Under the pieces are notes generated by a model that was given only the letters and a program-made list of their open reading frames with translations, did no database searches and was not told where the DNA came from. Shown here piece by piece: positions 8,778 through 17,103 of a stretch of DNA of 64,000 nucleotides (the stretch's first letter is position 1; each line of letters starts with the position of its first letter). The stretch covers positions 2,542,001-2,606,000 of the forward strand of contig OY970334.1 in assembly GCA_963717445.1 (NCBI GenBank). Direction: 5' to 3'. This DNA comes from JAGVPT01 sp963717445 (lineage in GTDB: Bacteria; Bacteroidota; Ignavibacteria; UBA10030; UBA8401). A program made the translations under genes and the position numbers.

Positions 8778-10718
8778 TTGAGAAGCATCAAAGAAGTACT
8801 CATTGGAAAACCGCGCGATATTCATGATCCAAAACTTTTCCATAAAATTTCTCTCATAGCGTTTCTTGCCTGGGTAGGACTTGGGGCGGATGGGCTCAGC
8901 TCCTCGGCATACGGTCCCGATGAGGCATTTCGGGCGTTAACCGGGCATACAGAACTGGCAGTTGTTCTTGCATTAGCGACCGCATTAACAGTTTTTATCA
9001 TCTCGTATGCATACAGCCGTATCATCGAACATTTTCCGAGCGGCGGCGGCGGCTTTGTCGTAGCGACAAAACTCCTCGGTGCGCCGTTCGGTGTTGTTTC
9101 GGGATCCGCCCTTCTTGTCGATTATATCCTCACGATTACCGTTTCCGTTGCATCAGGAGCCGCACAAATTTTCAGCTTTTTGCCGTACTCATGGCAAACT
9201 TGGATGGTGCCGGTCGAAGCCACTGCCATCCTTCTTCTCGTTATTTTGAACCTTCGTGGAATTAAAGAATCTATTGAGGTCATGGTGCCGATCTTCCTCA
9301 CGTTTGTCGTCGCCCATCTCGTTCTTTTTGGCGGGGCAATGATTCAACACCTTCGCGAAGCTCCGGTGATTGCATCGCAGGTTGGACAAAATCTGCATTT
9401 GAGTTACAACACTCTCGGTTTTTGGGGGATGTTCGTGATTTTAGCGCGTGCATACTCTCGCGGGGCGGGAACATATACCGGCATAGAAGCCGTGTCCAAT
9501 GGCATACAAATCATGCGCGAGCCTCGAGTTCCGACGGCTAAACGTACGATGATGTACATGGCAACGTCGCTTGCCATAACGGCCGGGGCAATTCTTCTCA
9601 TTTATCTTTTGCTCGGCGTAACCGAAGAGCCCGGAAAAACCCTGAATGCCGTGATGGTTGAGAAACTCAATTTCGGAGAATGGTATGTTGTTGTTGTTCT
9701 TGTATCGGAAGCGGCTCTTTTATTTGTTGCGGCGCAAACAGGTTTCATCGATGGTCCCCGTGTCATGGCGAATATGGCAAACGACCGGTGGCTGCCGCAT
9801 CGCTTTGCATCGCTCTCCGATCGCTTGACGATGCACTATGGAATTATCCTTATTGGCGCCGCATCGGTTGCAACGCTCTTGTACACCGCAGGGAATGTCG
9901 ATGCACTCGTAACAATGTACTCCATCAACGTGTTTATCACATTTTCGCTGACGGAAATAGGCATGGTTAAATTCTGGATTACAGGACGCAAAAAATATCC
10001 AGAATGGAAAAAATCTTTGCCCGTGCACATGACCGGGCTTGTGCTCTGTCTTTCGATTCTCACGATTGTCATGATAGAGAAATTTGAACAAGGGGCGTGG
10101 ATGACCGTTGTGGTGACATCACTATTGATTCTTCTATGCGTTATTATCCGAAGGCATTACCACCTGGTTGCAGCAAAACTTCGATCGTTATCGGATATCC
10201 TTGTGGGGCTCCCTACGAAAAATACGCCGATTGATTCTACGCGGAAACTTGACGCAAGTACACCGACGGCCATTTTACTCGTCGAAAGTTACAACGGGCT
10301 CGGTATTCATTCCCTGTTAAATATCGTAAAACAGTTTCCCGGCTATTTCAAGCAAATGGTATTTGTTTCGGTTGCAATTGTGGATTCGGGAAATTTCAAG
10401 GGAGCCGATGAGGTCGACAAGCTTGAGGAGAATACAATGCGGGAATTGCAGCACTATGTGCAATTGGCGACAAACCTCGGCCTTCTGGCAACATCGCGTA
10501 TGTCCGTGGGAATAGAAGCGGTGGAAGAAGCAGAAAAAATTTGCAAGGAACTCTCTCGAGAATTCAAGCAATCGGTCTTTTTTGCCGGAAAACTTGTCTT
10601 CCAGAAACAAAAGTGGTATCAACGAATTCTTCACAGCGAGACGGCGTTTGCGATCCAAAATCGTCTTGAACTTGACGGACTTTCGATGGTGGTCCTGCCT
10701 GTTCGTGTATGGAACTAA
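8778..10718 (+). CDS. APC-superfamily transporter, KimA-like potassium importer
   Basis: A 646-residue inner-membrane protein with about 12 helices up to roughly residue 460 and a 175-residue cytosolic C-terminal domain. The N-terminus (IKEVLIGKP, then GLSSSAYG), the unwound-helix segment SGGGGFVVATKLLG and the stretch LLVDYILTITVSVASG match the pattern of Bacillus KimA (YdaO), a high-affinity potassium/proton symporter of the APC fold. The C-terminal domain also fits KimA's cytosolic domain in placement. The start is TTG with AAAGG 7 bases upstream. Databases may label it 'amino acid permease'; the potassium role is inferred from these motifs and has not been shown for this branch. Confidence 0.8.
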   Translation: MRSIKEVLIGKPRDIHDPKLFHKISLIAFLAWVGLGADGLSSSAYGPDEAFRALTGHTELAVVLALATALTVFIISYAYSRIIEHFPSGGGGFVVATKLLGAPFGVVSGSALLVDYILTITVSVASGAAQIFSFLPYSWQTWMVPVEATAILLLVILNLRGIKESIEVMVPIFLTFVVAHLVLFGGAMIQHLREAPVIASQVGQNLHLSYNTLGFWGMFVILARAYSRGAGTYTGIEAVSNGIQIMREPRVPTAKRTMMYMATSLAITAGAILLIYLLLGVTEEPGKTLNAVMVEKLNFGEWYVVVVLVSEAALLFVAAQTGFIDGPRVMANMANDRWLPHRFASLSDRLTMHYGIILIGAASVATLLYTAGNVDALVTMYSINVFITFSLTEIGMVKFWITGRKKYPEWKKSLPVHMTGLVLCLSILTIVMIEKFEQGAWMTVVVTSLLILLCVIIRRHYHLVAAKLRSLSDILVGLPTKNTPIDSTRKLDASTPTAILLVESYNGLGIHSLLNIVKQFPGYFKQMVFVSVAIVDSGNFKGADEVDKLEENTMRELQHYVQLATNLGLLATSRMSVGIEAVEEAEKICKELSREFKQSVFFAGKLVFQKQKWYQRILHSETAFAIQNRLELDGLSMVVLPVRVWN

Positions 10719-10854
10719 TCGGATCGAGTGTTGGGAACAGACGGCCTGCGGCATAAATCCCCTAAAATACATTGAGCAGTTTTTCGAGTAAAGGATTGAC
10801 CATTATCTATGTTCCCTCGGGGTGAATGCGTAGGACACATGTTCTTACAGCGTA

Positions 10855-12384
10855 CTATTTCTGGTACACCATCTTTATCGCTTCAGAATAATTTTCCGCC
10901 TGCATTCGACAAATATAAACTCCGCTTGCAAGACCTTTTGCACTCCATTGCAGGCGGTGCTCGCCTGTTGGGACCTCACCCTCAACAAGAGTATCAACCA
11001 CCCGACCCGTGATGTCATAGACTTTCAACGTTACATATTCATTCCGCGGCATGTAGAAAACAATCATGGTCGACGGATTGAACGGATTCGGAAAATTCGA
11101 GCACAATTGAAATTCAGACGGCTGCACTGGATTGGGGTTTTGCTTAACCGACGTGATCAGACCTGCTCCATCACCGACGAGCTGAATTTCACTTACTTGA
11201 TTTGTGCCAACACCTTTTGCATTGAGAAGGTAAAGGTAGCTATCGGTTGTCGAGGATGTTGCTGAACCGTCTGTTATGGGCGCGGGGAGGGGCAAGGACT
11301 GTGCCTCAGGATCCAGTCCCATAATTTTCGCACCGATGCTGTCGCTGGCAACAGGATCCAGCCCTGCAATGAGCGCATGTTTAGAGCATGGCGCAAAATT
11401 CGAGCACCAAGATCCTTCACCACCTGTAGAGTTCTTGATCCCATCGATCACAGCGAGATGAACCGGACGCGCAGCATTCAGATCGCAAATAGTCTCAGGC
11501 AAATAATTCCATTCCGATGCCGTACTCGTCGGATGATGGAGCGCTCCCCTGCGGCCGTTATCATTCGTTATCTCGTATAACGTTTGTGGAACGGTCCCGA
11601 TCTGATTCTTGAGTGAACATGTAAGGCCTGCGGCGGAGTGCTGCTTCAACTTTGGGATCGAGATATAGACATCGACAGTCTGCAATATTTTGTTCATCGT
11701 GAACGAAGGGAAGTTGAAGTATTTGCTACCTGTCGATATCGTCGTAATATTTGCAGCAGTGGTATCGTTGAGATCAACCACATTGCAACCCAATGCCGTT
11801 TGAACCGCTTTATATCCAAAACTATCATTGGAGCCAAACGGGGCTGTCGAGCCAGGACTCTGCCATGTAGCATCCCAGAAAGAATCCACGATGTACAGAT
11901 CCGAGGGATTTACACCGGCGTCGAGGACAAATTGGCCAACGGCCTGGAGTACTGCTGGATGGGTCCACATTGCTTCGGTAATTGTATAGCCAGGAAACTT
12001 TGCATTTTTATTCGGCTTGAAATTGACAGCGTTCCCCGAACCTCCAGTCATATTTATCTTTATCGCAACTTTCTTGCCATTGCTGAACAGAGAAGAGACT
12101 CCTCCAGATTGATTCTGATCAAGCAAGTCGAGAATGTATTTCACCTTCTGCTTGACTCCGCCGCCAGCATCGTCATACACATAGGTATCCGCAGGCGTGT
12201 TTGCCGTGTTGCATATCCCAACCGTTGCGAGAAACGATGAACCCTCCGTGTGGGTGTAGGCATAAACTCCCGATGGTTTCAAATATGGCACAATGAGTAA
12301 TCCGGCTGCAGTGGCGCCCAATTTTTTCAAAAATATTCGCCTGGAAGAATTCTTTTCCGAACCTTTATTACCATTGTCTGTCAT
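10855..12384 (-). CDS. DUF362-family protein with Tat signal and T9SS sorting domain
   Basis: A 509-residue exported protein. Residues 14-42 hold a twin-arginine signal (SSRRIFLKKLG followed by a hydrophobic stretch). The central part (about 75-400) fits the DUF362 family, with KVAIKINMTGG near the start, the middle segment VYISIPKLKQHSAAGLTCSLKN, and DPVASDSIGAKIMGLDP near the end. These are typical of DUF362 proteins, often annotated as iron-sulfur or cofactor-related but without a proven reaction. The last 85 residues form a T9SS type A sorting domain (FPNPFNPSTMIVFYMP then LKVYDITGRVV). It is a single-gene unit facing away from the KimA-like gene. Tat export combined with a T9SS tail is unusual. 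Confidence 0.85.
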   Translation of the reverse strand: MTDNGNKGSEKNSSRRIFLKKLGATAAGLLIVPYLKPSGVYAYTHTEGSSFLATVGICNTANTPADTYVYDDAGGGVKQKVKYILDLLDQNQSGGVSSLFSNGKKVAIKINMTGGSGNAVNFKPNKNAKFPGYTITEAMWTHPAVLQAVGQFVLDAGVNPSDLYIVDSFWDATWQSPGSTAPFGSNDSFGYKAVQTALGCNVVDLNDTTAANITTISTGSKYFNFPSFTMNKILQTVDVYISIPKLKQHSAAGLTCSLKNQIGTVPQTLYEITNDNGRRGALHHPTSTASEWNYLPETICDLNAARPVHLAVIDGIKNSTGGEGSWCSNFAPCSKHALIAGLDPVASDSIGAKIMGLDPEAQSLPLPAPITDGSATSSTTDSYLYLLNAKGVGTNQVSEIQLVGDGAGLITSVKQNPNPVQPSEFQLCSNFPNPFNPSTMIVFYMPRNEYVTLKVYDITGRVVDTLVEGEVPTGEHRLQWSAKGLASGVYICRMQAENYSEAIKMVYQK

Positions 12385-12675
12385 AACGACTCCTGGTCAG
12401 CCTGAAATTGGATTGAAGAGTTCTGAAACCGCCGTAGAGGAAAAACTTATCAGCATAGAAAATTCCACAATAATTGTGCCCGCAGAAATAGACGTTCTGA
12501 GCGAAATTCATCATCAGTCTTATTGAAAATGGGAAGGATATGCGTTGAGTTCGCCTCGGCAGTAAGAAAAGAGGTGACGAATTGTAACGGACCAGAACCC
12601 CGCAAAAAAATTAGAGTATGCAGCGGAAAATTCACTATTCGATGCGAATTCTCTCGCCGTGATAATGAAGGATCG

Positions 12676-13884
12676 TCATTTGACGTGCAAGTTGCCCGAG
12701 GCTGTCTTATTCAGGAGTACGGACACGGTATTGCTCCCATAATTTGTCAAAGTAAGATCCGGCTTGCCGTCTCCGTTAAGATCGCTGGTAGAAATGGAGG
12801 ATGGGGCTATTCCTGTTGTGAAGTCTTTCTTTGTTGAGAAGGAAGCAGTCGTATCTCCTGGAGTTGTCGTGTTCACGTAGACCGAAATGGTAGCGGAATT
12901 GTAATTCGCAACGGCAATGTCTGGTTTCCCATCTCCGTTGAAATCGCCGATGCAGACGTATTGCGGGTTCATTCCGGTCGCAATATCTGTTCTGGTTGAA
13001 AATGAAGGAGCGGCAGCACCGGGAATGGTGGTGTTCAAGAATATTGAAATCGTATGTGATCCATAATTTGCTACGGCAAGATCCGGCTTACCGTCTCCGT
13101 TGAAGTCGCCGACAGCAACGGACGCCGGTCGCTCCCCGGTAGTAAAATCTATTTTAGTTGAAAACGAAGGAATCTTTGCATCCGGTGCCGTCGTGTTTAA
13201 GAAGATTGAAACGGTATTGGACCTGTAATTTGCCACGGCGAGGTCCGGCTTATCATCTCCGTTAAAATCACCGAGTGAGACGGAGACCGGGTGCTCTCCT
13301 GTTGGAAAATCCATTTTCGGTGAGAATGAAGGAGTTGTGTCCCCTCGGCCCGTTGTGTTCAAGAAGACTGAAACGGTCCTGAACTTGTAGTTTGCGACGG
13401 CAAGATCGATCTTGCCGTCTGCGTTGAGATCGCCGGCAGAAACGGAAATCGGACGTTCTCCGGACGTGAGATCCATTTTTGTTGAAAAGGAAAGAGTTGT
13501 AGCCCCGGGAGTCGTTGTATTCAAGAACACCGAAACAGTGTTTGAAATATAGTTTCCTACAGCGATATCCGGCTTGCCATCGCCGTTGAAATCACCGACA
13601 GAAACAGACATGGGATGTTCTCCGGATATGAAATCTGTTTTTGCTGAAAACGAAGGAGTTATAGCGCCCGGAGAAGTCGTGTTTAAGAAAAATGAAACGG
13701 TGCCGGACTTATAGTTGGCCACAACAATGTCAGGTTTACCGTCTCCGTTGAAGTCGCCGAGGGAAACAGAGATTGGACATTCTCCGGTTGCGAAATCTTT
13801 CTTTTCAGAAAAAAAAGCTTGCGCAAAGAGCGATTCAGAGGCGAAAAGAAAAGCGATGAAAATAAATTGCTGCAAACGAATCAC
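12676..13884 (-). CDS. FG-GAP/VCBS repeat protein
   Basis: A 402-residue exported protein made almost wholly of seven tandem repeats of about 53 residues. Each repeat carries the calcium-binding-like core GDFNGDGKPDIAVANY followed by a TVSVFLNTT strand and a linker ending in FSTKTDF. This is the FG-GAP/VCBS pattern of a seven-bladed beta-propeller. A signal peptide covers residues 1-22 (ending LFAQ). Unlike its neighbours it has no T9SS C-terminal domain and ends shortly after the last blade. Such proteins sit on the cell surface or in the periplasm and often bind ligands; no partner can be named. The DNA repeats of about 160 bp are similar enough to invite recombination. Confidence 0.86.
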   Translation of the reverse strand: MIRLQQFIFIAFLFASESLFAQAFFSEKKDFATGECPISVSLGDFNGDGKPDIVVANYKSGTVSFFLNTTSPGAITPSFSAKTDFISGEHPMSVSVGDFNGDGKPDIAVGNYISNTVSVFLNTTTPGATTLSFSTKMDLTSGERPISVSAGDLNADGKIDLAVANYKFRTVSVFLNTTGRGDTTPSFSPKMDFPTGEHPVSVSLGDFNGDDKPDLAVANYRSNTVSIFLNTTAPDAKIPSFSTKIDFTTGERPASVAVGDFNGDGKPDLAVANYGSHTISIFLNTTIPGAAAPSFSTRTDIATGMNPQYVCIGDFNGDGKPDIAVANYNSATISVYVNTTTPGDTTASFSTKKDFTTGIAPSSISTSDLNGDGKPDLTLTNYGSNTVSVLLNKTASGNLHVK

Positions 13885-14172
13885 TCTAATCCTTTTGGAC
13901 TTGTGAACGGAAAAACCTGAGCAAGCTCCTCTTTATGCAATAGGAAGTACGTTTTTCCTCGGCCAGGCACTGAACACGGGAGCAAGTTATTTTTCGGCGA
14001 TATGAACTTTCTGGTGTACGTTCACTATTGTCGAAGTTGGGTTTTTTAGACCGGCTTGATGAACCATGTTTTGAAATTCTTCCCTGTTTAAGTTTTATTT
14101 TTAATGTATGCTGCGCCTTGGCGACTTTGCGTGAAGCAAGCTTTCTTGATTTATCAGAAGGGTCAATTTTTG

Positions 14173-14589
14173 TTAATTGTTTACCTTAATTGCGATCAGG
14201 TCAATAATATTTTTGATGTCGGCTTTCTTTTTTACTTCAATGCGCAGCCCTCTCCCCTCGACGTATCGTTTTGCACCTTTTAATTCTTCGATCATTCGTA
14301 CAGGTAAGTCACTTGCTTCAACAGCGGTAACTGCGTTGTCCCCAAACACAAAGGCTATTCTGAAATACTTCTTACAAGGAGAAAAGAAAAAGAGATTCCG
14401 TTTTTTCAAAAGTAACTTAAGTGTCCACCCCGAGCCTGAGCCATAATATTTCCATTCCGCCGTCAGCTTACCATATCGGCTTTCAAGAGTCTTTTTGATT
14501 TCTTCCCAGTATCGGTATGACCGGCCGAGGGCATCTGACAACATCTCGTTGTTTGGTTTAACGGATTTATTGATAAAAATGCTGGCCAT
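14173..14589 (-). CDS. DUF3788 family protein
   Basis: A 138-residue cytoplasmic protein. It matches the DUF3788 pattern: an N-terminal RSYRYWEEIKKTLE helix, the central WKYYGSGSGWTLKLLLKKRNLFF strands and a C-terminal half ending in a short helix (KADIKNIIDLIAIK). No catalytic residues are evident and the family has no assigned function. It is a single gene on the minus strand between the FG-GAP gene and the sulfate permease gene, with about 290 bases of non-coding sequence downstream. Length and composition agree with the family. Confidence 0.75.
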   Translation of the reverse strand: MASIFINKSVKPNNEMLSDALGRSYRYWEEIKKTLESRYGKLTAEWKYYGSGSGWTLKLLLKKRNLFFFSPCKKYFRIAFVFGDNAVTAVEASDLPVRMIEELKGAKRYVEGRGLRIEVKKKADIKNIIDLIAIKVNN

Positions 14590-14802
14590 CTGTTATTCTT
14601 CAGTAGAAGATATTGCGCGTGACTATTCCGATATTTTCCGGGGGGAGTAATATCCTCGCGATATTTCAGTTGGAAAGCTACTGCATTTCGCGTACAAATG
14701 CAAAATTAGCAAGAAAATAGAATGGGTTGACCTTCCCCGTTAACAATTTAAAAGCCACTTCGGCAGGCATCTATAAGTGAATTGAGTCATTTTGGATCAA
14801 GG

Positions 14803-14961
14803 GTCATTGCGATCCTCGCCGAGTCGTCTACGACCCAATGGCTCGATAGACCCGTAGGGAGTCTTCGACCGACGAAGTCGGGAGAAGCAATCCTTTTGTT
14901 TAATGGAGATTGTCCCGCGGTCGGGATCCCGGGACTTCGTCGTTTCACTCCCCGCAATGAC
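14803..14961. repeat. Palindrome-ended intergenic repeat (GTCATTGCG ... CGCAATGAC)
   Basis: A 159-bp stretch begins with GTCATTGCGA and ends with the exact inverted CGCAATGAC. Inside are the sub-motifs 'gaagcaatcc' and a GTCCCGCGGTCGGGATCCCGGGAC hairpin-like core. This is the familiar layout of dispersed bacterial intergenic repeats. It occupies most of the gap (14590-15068) before the SulP gene; the rest of the gap shows nothing else. Confidence 0.65.
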
Positions 14962-15068
14962 TTCCTCTTTAGAAAAGAAACGAAACCGTAACAGTGCCCG
15001 ATAACCCATCAACTTCGTTTTCTTCATTTTTTTTGCTAAATTTATAACAATCACTCACACGTAGGACT

Positions 15069-16772
15069 ATGTTCAGACCAAAACTCTTCGTTCTGTTACC
15101 CCATCTTAGCAAAGATCAAATCATCAACGATATCATTGCCGGTGTTTTAGTCGGCATCGTAGCCCTGCCGCTGGCAATCGCCTTTGGCATTGCGTCGGGA
15201 GTTTCGCCCGAGAAGGGGCTGATTACTGCGATCATCGGCGGCTTCATCGTCTCCTTGCTGGGCGGCAGTAGAGTGCAAATAGGTGGCCCAACAGGCGCTT
15301 TCATAGTCATTGTGTATGGAATAGTGCAACAATACGGAATCAACGGACTGATGATTGCCACAATTATGGCCGGCGTTATTTTGATGATCATGGGCTTTGC
15401 GCAATTCGGTTCCCTCATAAAGTTTATTCCCTATCCCGTCATCGTTGGTTTCACAAGCGGAATCGCTGTTATCATTTTCTCAAGCGAGATTAAAGATTTC
15501 TTCGGTTTGTCGATTGACAAGGTCCCTGCTGACTTCGTCGAAAAATGGGGTGCATTCTTCAAAGCTTCGAATACGTTCAATTCACAAACTGTTTTTGTGG
15601 CTATTTTATCGCTCCTTGTGATCACACTGTGGCCAAAGATCACAAAGAAGATCCCCGGTTCTATCATCGCAGTTTTTGTTGGAACATTCATTGTTCAATA
15701 CTTTCATTTGCATGTGGATACTATAGAGACGAGATTTGGCGACATACCTTCTTCTTTTCCTCTTCCTTCAATACCGTCGTTTGACCTCGCGACCGTCAGA
15801 AATCTCATCATGCCGGCGACAGTGATCGCAATTCTAGCATCAATAGAAGCACTGCTATCGGCAGTCGTTGCCGATGGTATGATCGGAGGTAAACACAAGT
15901 CGAATATGGAACTAGTGGCGCAAGGTGTCGCAAATATCGTATCTCCCATATTTGGTGGAATCCCCGTGACAGGCGCTATTGCCCGCACAGCGACAAACGT
16001 TAAGAATGGAGGCAAAACGCCCGTTGCAGGAATCGTTCATGCTGTGACCCTCTTTTTCATTATGATCCTGCTCGGGAAATGGGCTAAACTTATTCCGCTG
16101 CCGACTTTGGCTGCCATCCTTATTGTGGTTGCCTATAACATGAGCGAATACCACGTTTTTAGACAGCTGCTAAAAAGTCCCCGAAGTGACATCGCGGTGC
16201 TGCTAACAACTTTTTTCCTAACGGTTGTTTTTGATCTCACCATTGCAATTGAAGTTGGAATGATTCTTTCTGTCCTTCTTTTCATGAGAAGGATGGCTAC
16301 GGTCACAAATGTTGGAATTGTGACCAGGGAGTTGAAGGATCAGGAAGAGGTGCAGGACCCAAATAGCATTTCTGCGCGCGCGGTGCCGGAAGGAGTTGAG
16401 GTCTATGAGATCAACGGGCCATTTTTCTTTGGTGCTGTCACGAAATTCAAGGAGGCTATGCGGATGGTCGAGAAGCCTCCAAAAATTAGAATTATTCGCA
16501 TGCGCAATGTTCCTGCAATCGATGCCAGCGGGTTAAATATGTTACGGGAGGTAATGACCGAAAGCAGAAAAGAGGGAACACGGTTGATTTTTTCCGGCGT
16601 TCATGCTCAGCCCCTTTTCGCTTTCACCCAATACGGCTTACTCGACGAAATTCGCGAAGAGAACGTCTTCGGAAGCATTGACGACGCTTTAGATCGGGCA
16701 AGAAGCTTGCTTGGAATTCAACCCAAAGGTAGGCCTGTAGATTTTATAGCTGAAGTAAAGCGAGAAGAATAG
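15069..16772 (+). CDS. SulP-family inorganic anion transporter
   Basis: A 567-residue SLC26/SulP transporter. The N-terminal part has about 12-14 helices, with the family signature at residues 24-55 (AGVLVGIVALPLAIAFGIASG) and the conserved QIGGPTGAFIVIV stretch near residue 71. The last 130 residues are a STAS domain (GPFFFGAVTKFKEAM then IRMRNVPAIDASGLNMLREV), with the regulatory serine in the DASG loop. SulP proteins carry sulfate, bicarbonate or similar anions across the inner membrane. No carbonic anhydrase or sulfate-assimilation gene is adjacent, so the ion is open. The ATG at 15069 has a weak upstream AGGA. Confidence 0.92.
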   Translation: MFRPKLFVLLPHLSKDQIINDIIAGVLVGIVALPLAIAFGIASGVSPEKGLITAIIGGFIVSLLGGSRVQIGGPTGAFIVIVYGIVQQYGINGLMIATIMAGVILMIMGFAQFGSLIKFIPYPVIVGFTSGIAVIIFSSEIKDFFGLSIDKVPADFVEKWGAFFKASNTFNSQTVFVAILSLLVITLWPKITKKIPGSIIAVFVGTFIVQYFHLHVDTIETRFGDIPSSFPLPSIPSFDLATVRNLIMPATVIAILASIEALLSAVVADGMIGGKHKSNMELVAQGVANIVSPIFGGIPVTGAIARTATNVKNGGKTPVAGIVHAVTLFFIMILLGKWAKLIPLPTLAAILIVVAYNMSEYHVFRQLLKSPRSDIAVLLTTFFLTVVFDLTIAIEVGMILSVLLFMRRMATVTNVGIVTRELKDQEEVQDPNSISARAVPEGVEVYEINGPFFFGAVTKFKEAMRMVEKPPKIRIIRMRNVPAIDASGLNMLREVMTESRKEGTRLIFSGVHAQPLFAFTQYGLLDEIREENVFGSIDDALDRARSLLGIQPKGRPVDFIAEVKREE

Positions 16773-17103
16773 GAGAAGAATCAACGCAAAATCTTTATTG
16801 TTATGATTTTCCTACCCATAGAATTGACTCTCGCGTATTTCACCCCCCAACATCATTCACTAAGGTGTTGATAATTTCTTGAACTATGAGATCACCAGTT
16901 TGTTCACATGGTTTGTATACTAATAAAAGAAAGGCTCCTGATTCCTGCGGCTTGTCGATGATCTCTTCCACTACTTACTTTTGCCTTCTTGTTGGCGACT
17001 TCTTTGATCCATAGTATAAATTTTCTAACTTTGTATCGGATCGCTTTTCGGATGGCAGGTCGTTAATTCCGTATCATTAAAAAAATAAATATGAGGTAGC
17101 AGT
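16773..17103. other. Intergenic region upstream of the tricorn-like protease
   Basis: About 330 bases. An AGGTAG ribosome-binding site precedes the ATG at 17104. No hairpin followed by a T-run is visible after the SulP stop, and no repeat from the rest of the window occurs here. Confidence 0.45.

Noticed and set aside
14101..14160. Fragment 'gcgccttggcgactttgcgtgaag' as a fourth copy of the GAGAC repeat
   Set aside because: Only a short core stretch matches and neither inverted end is present.
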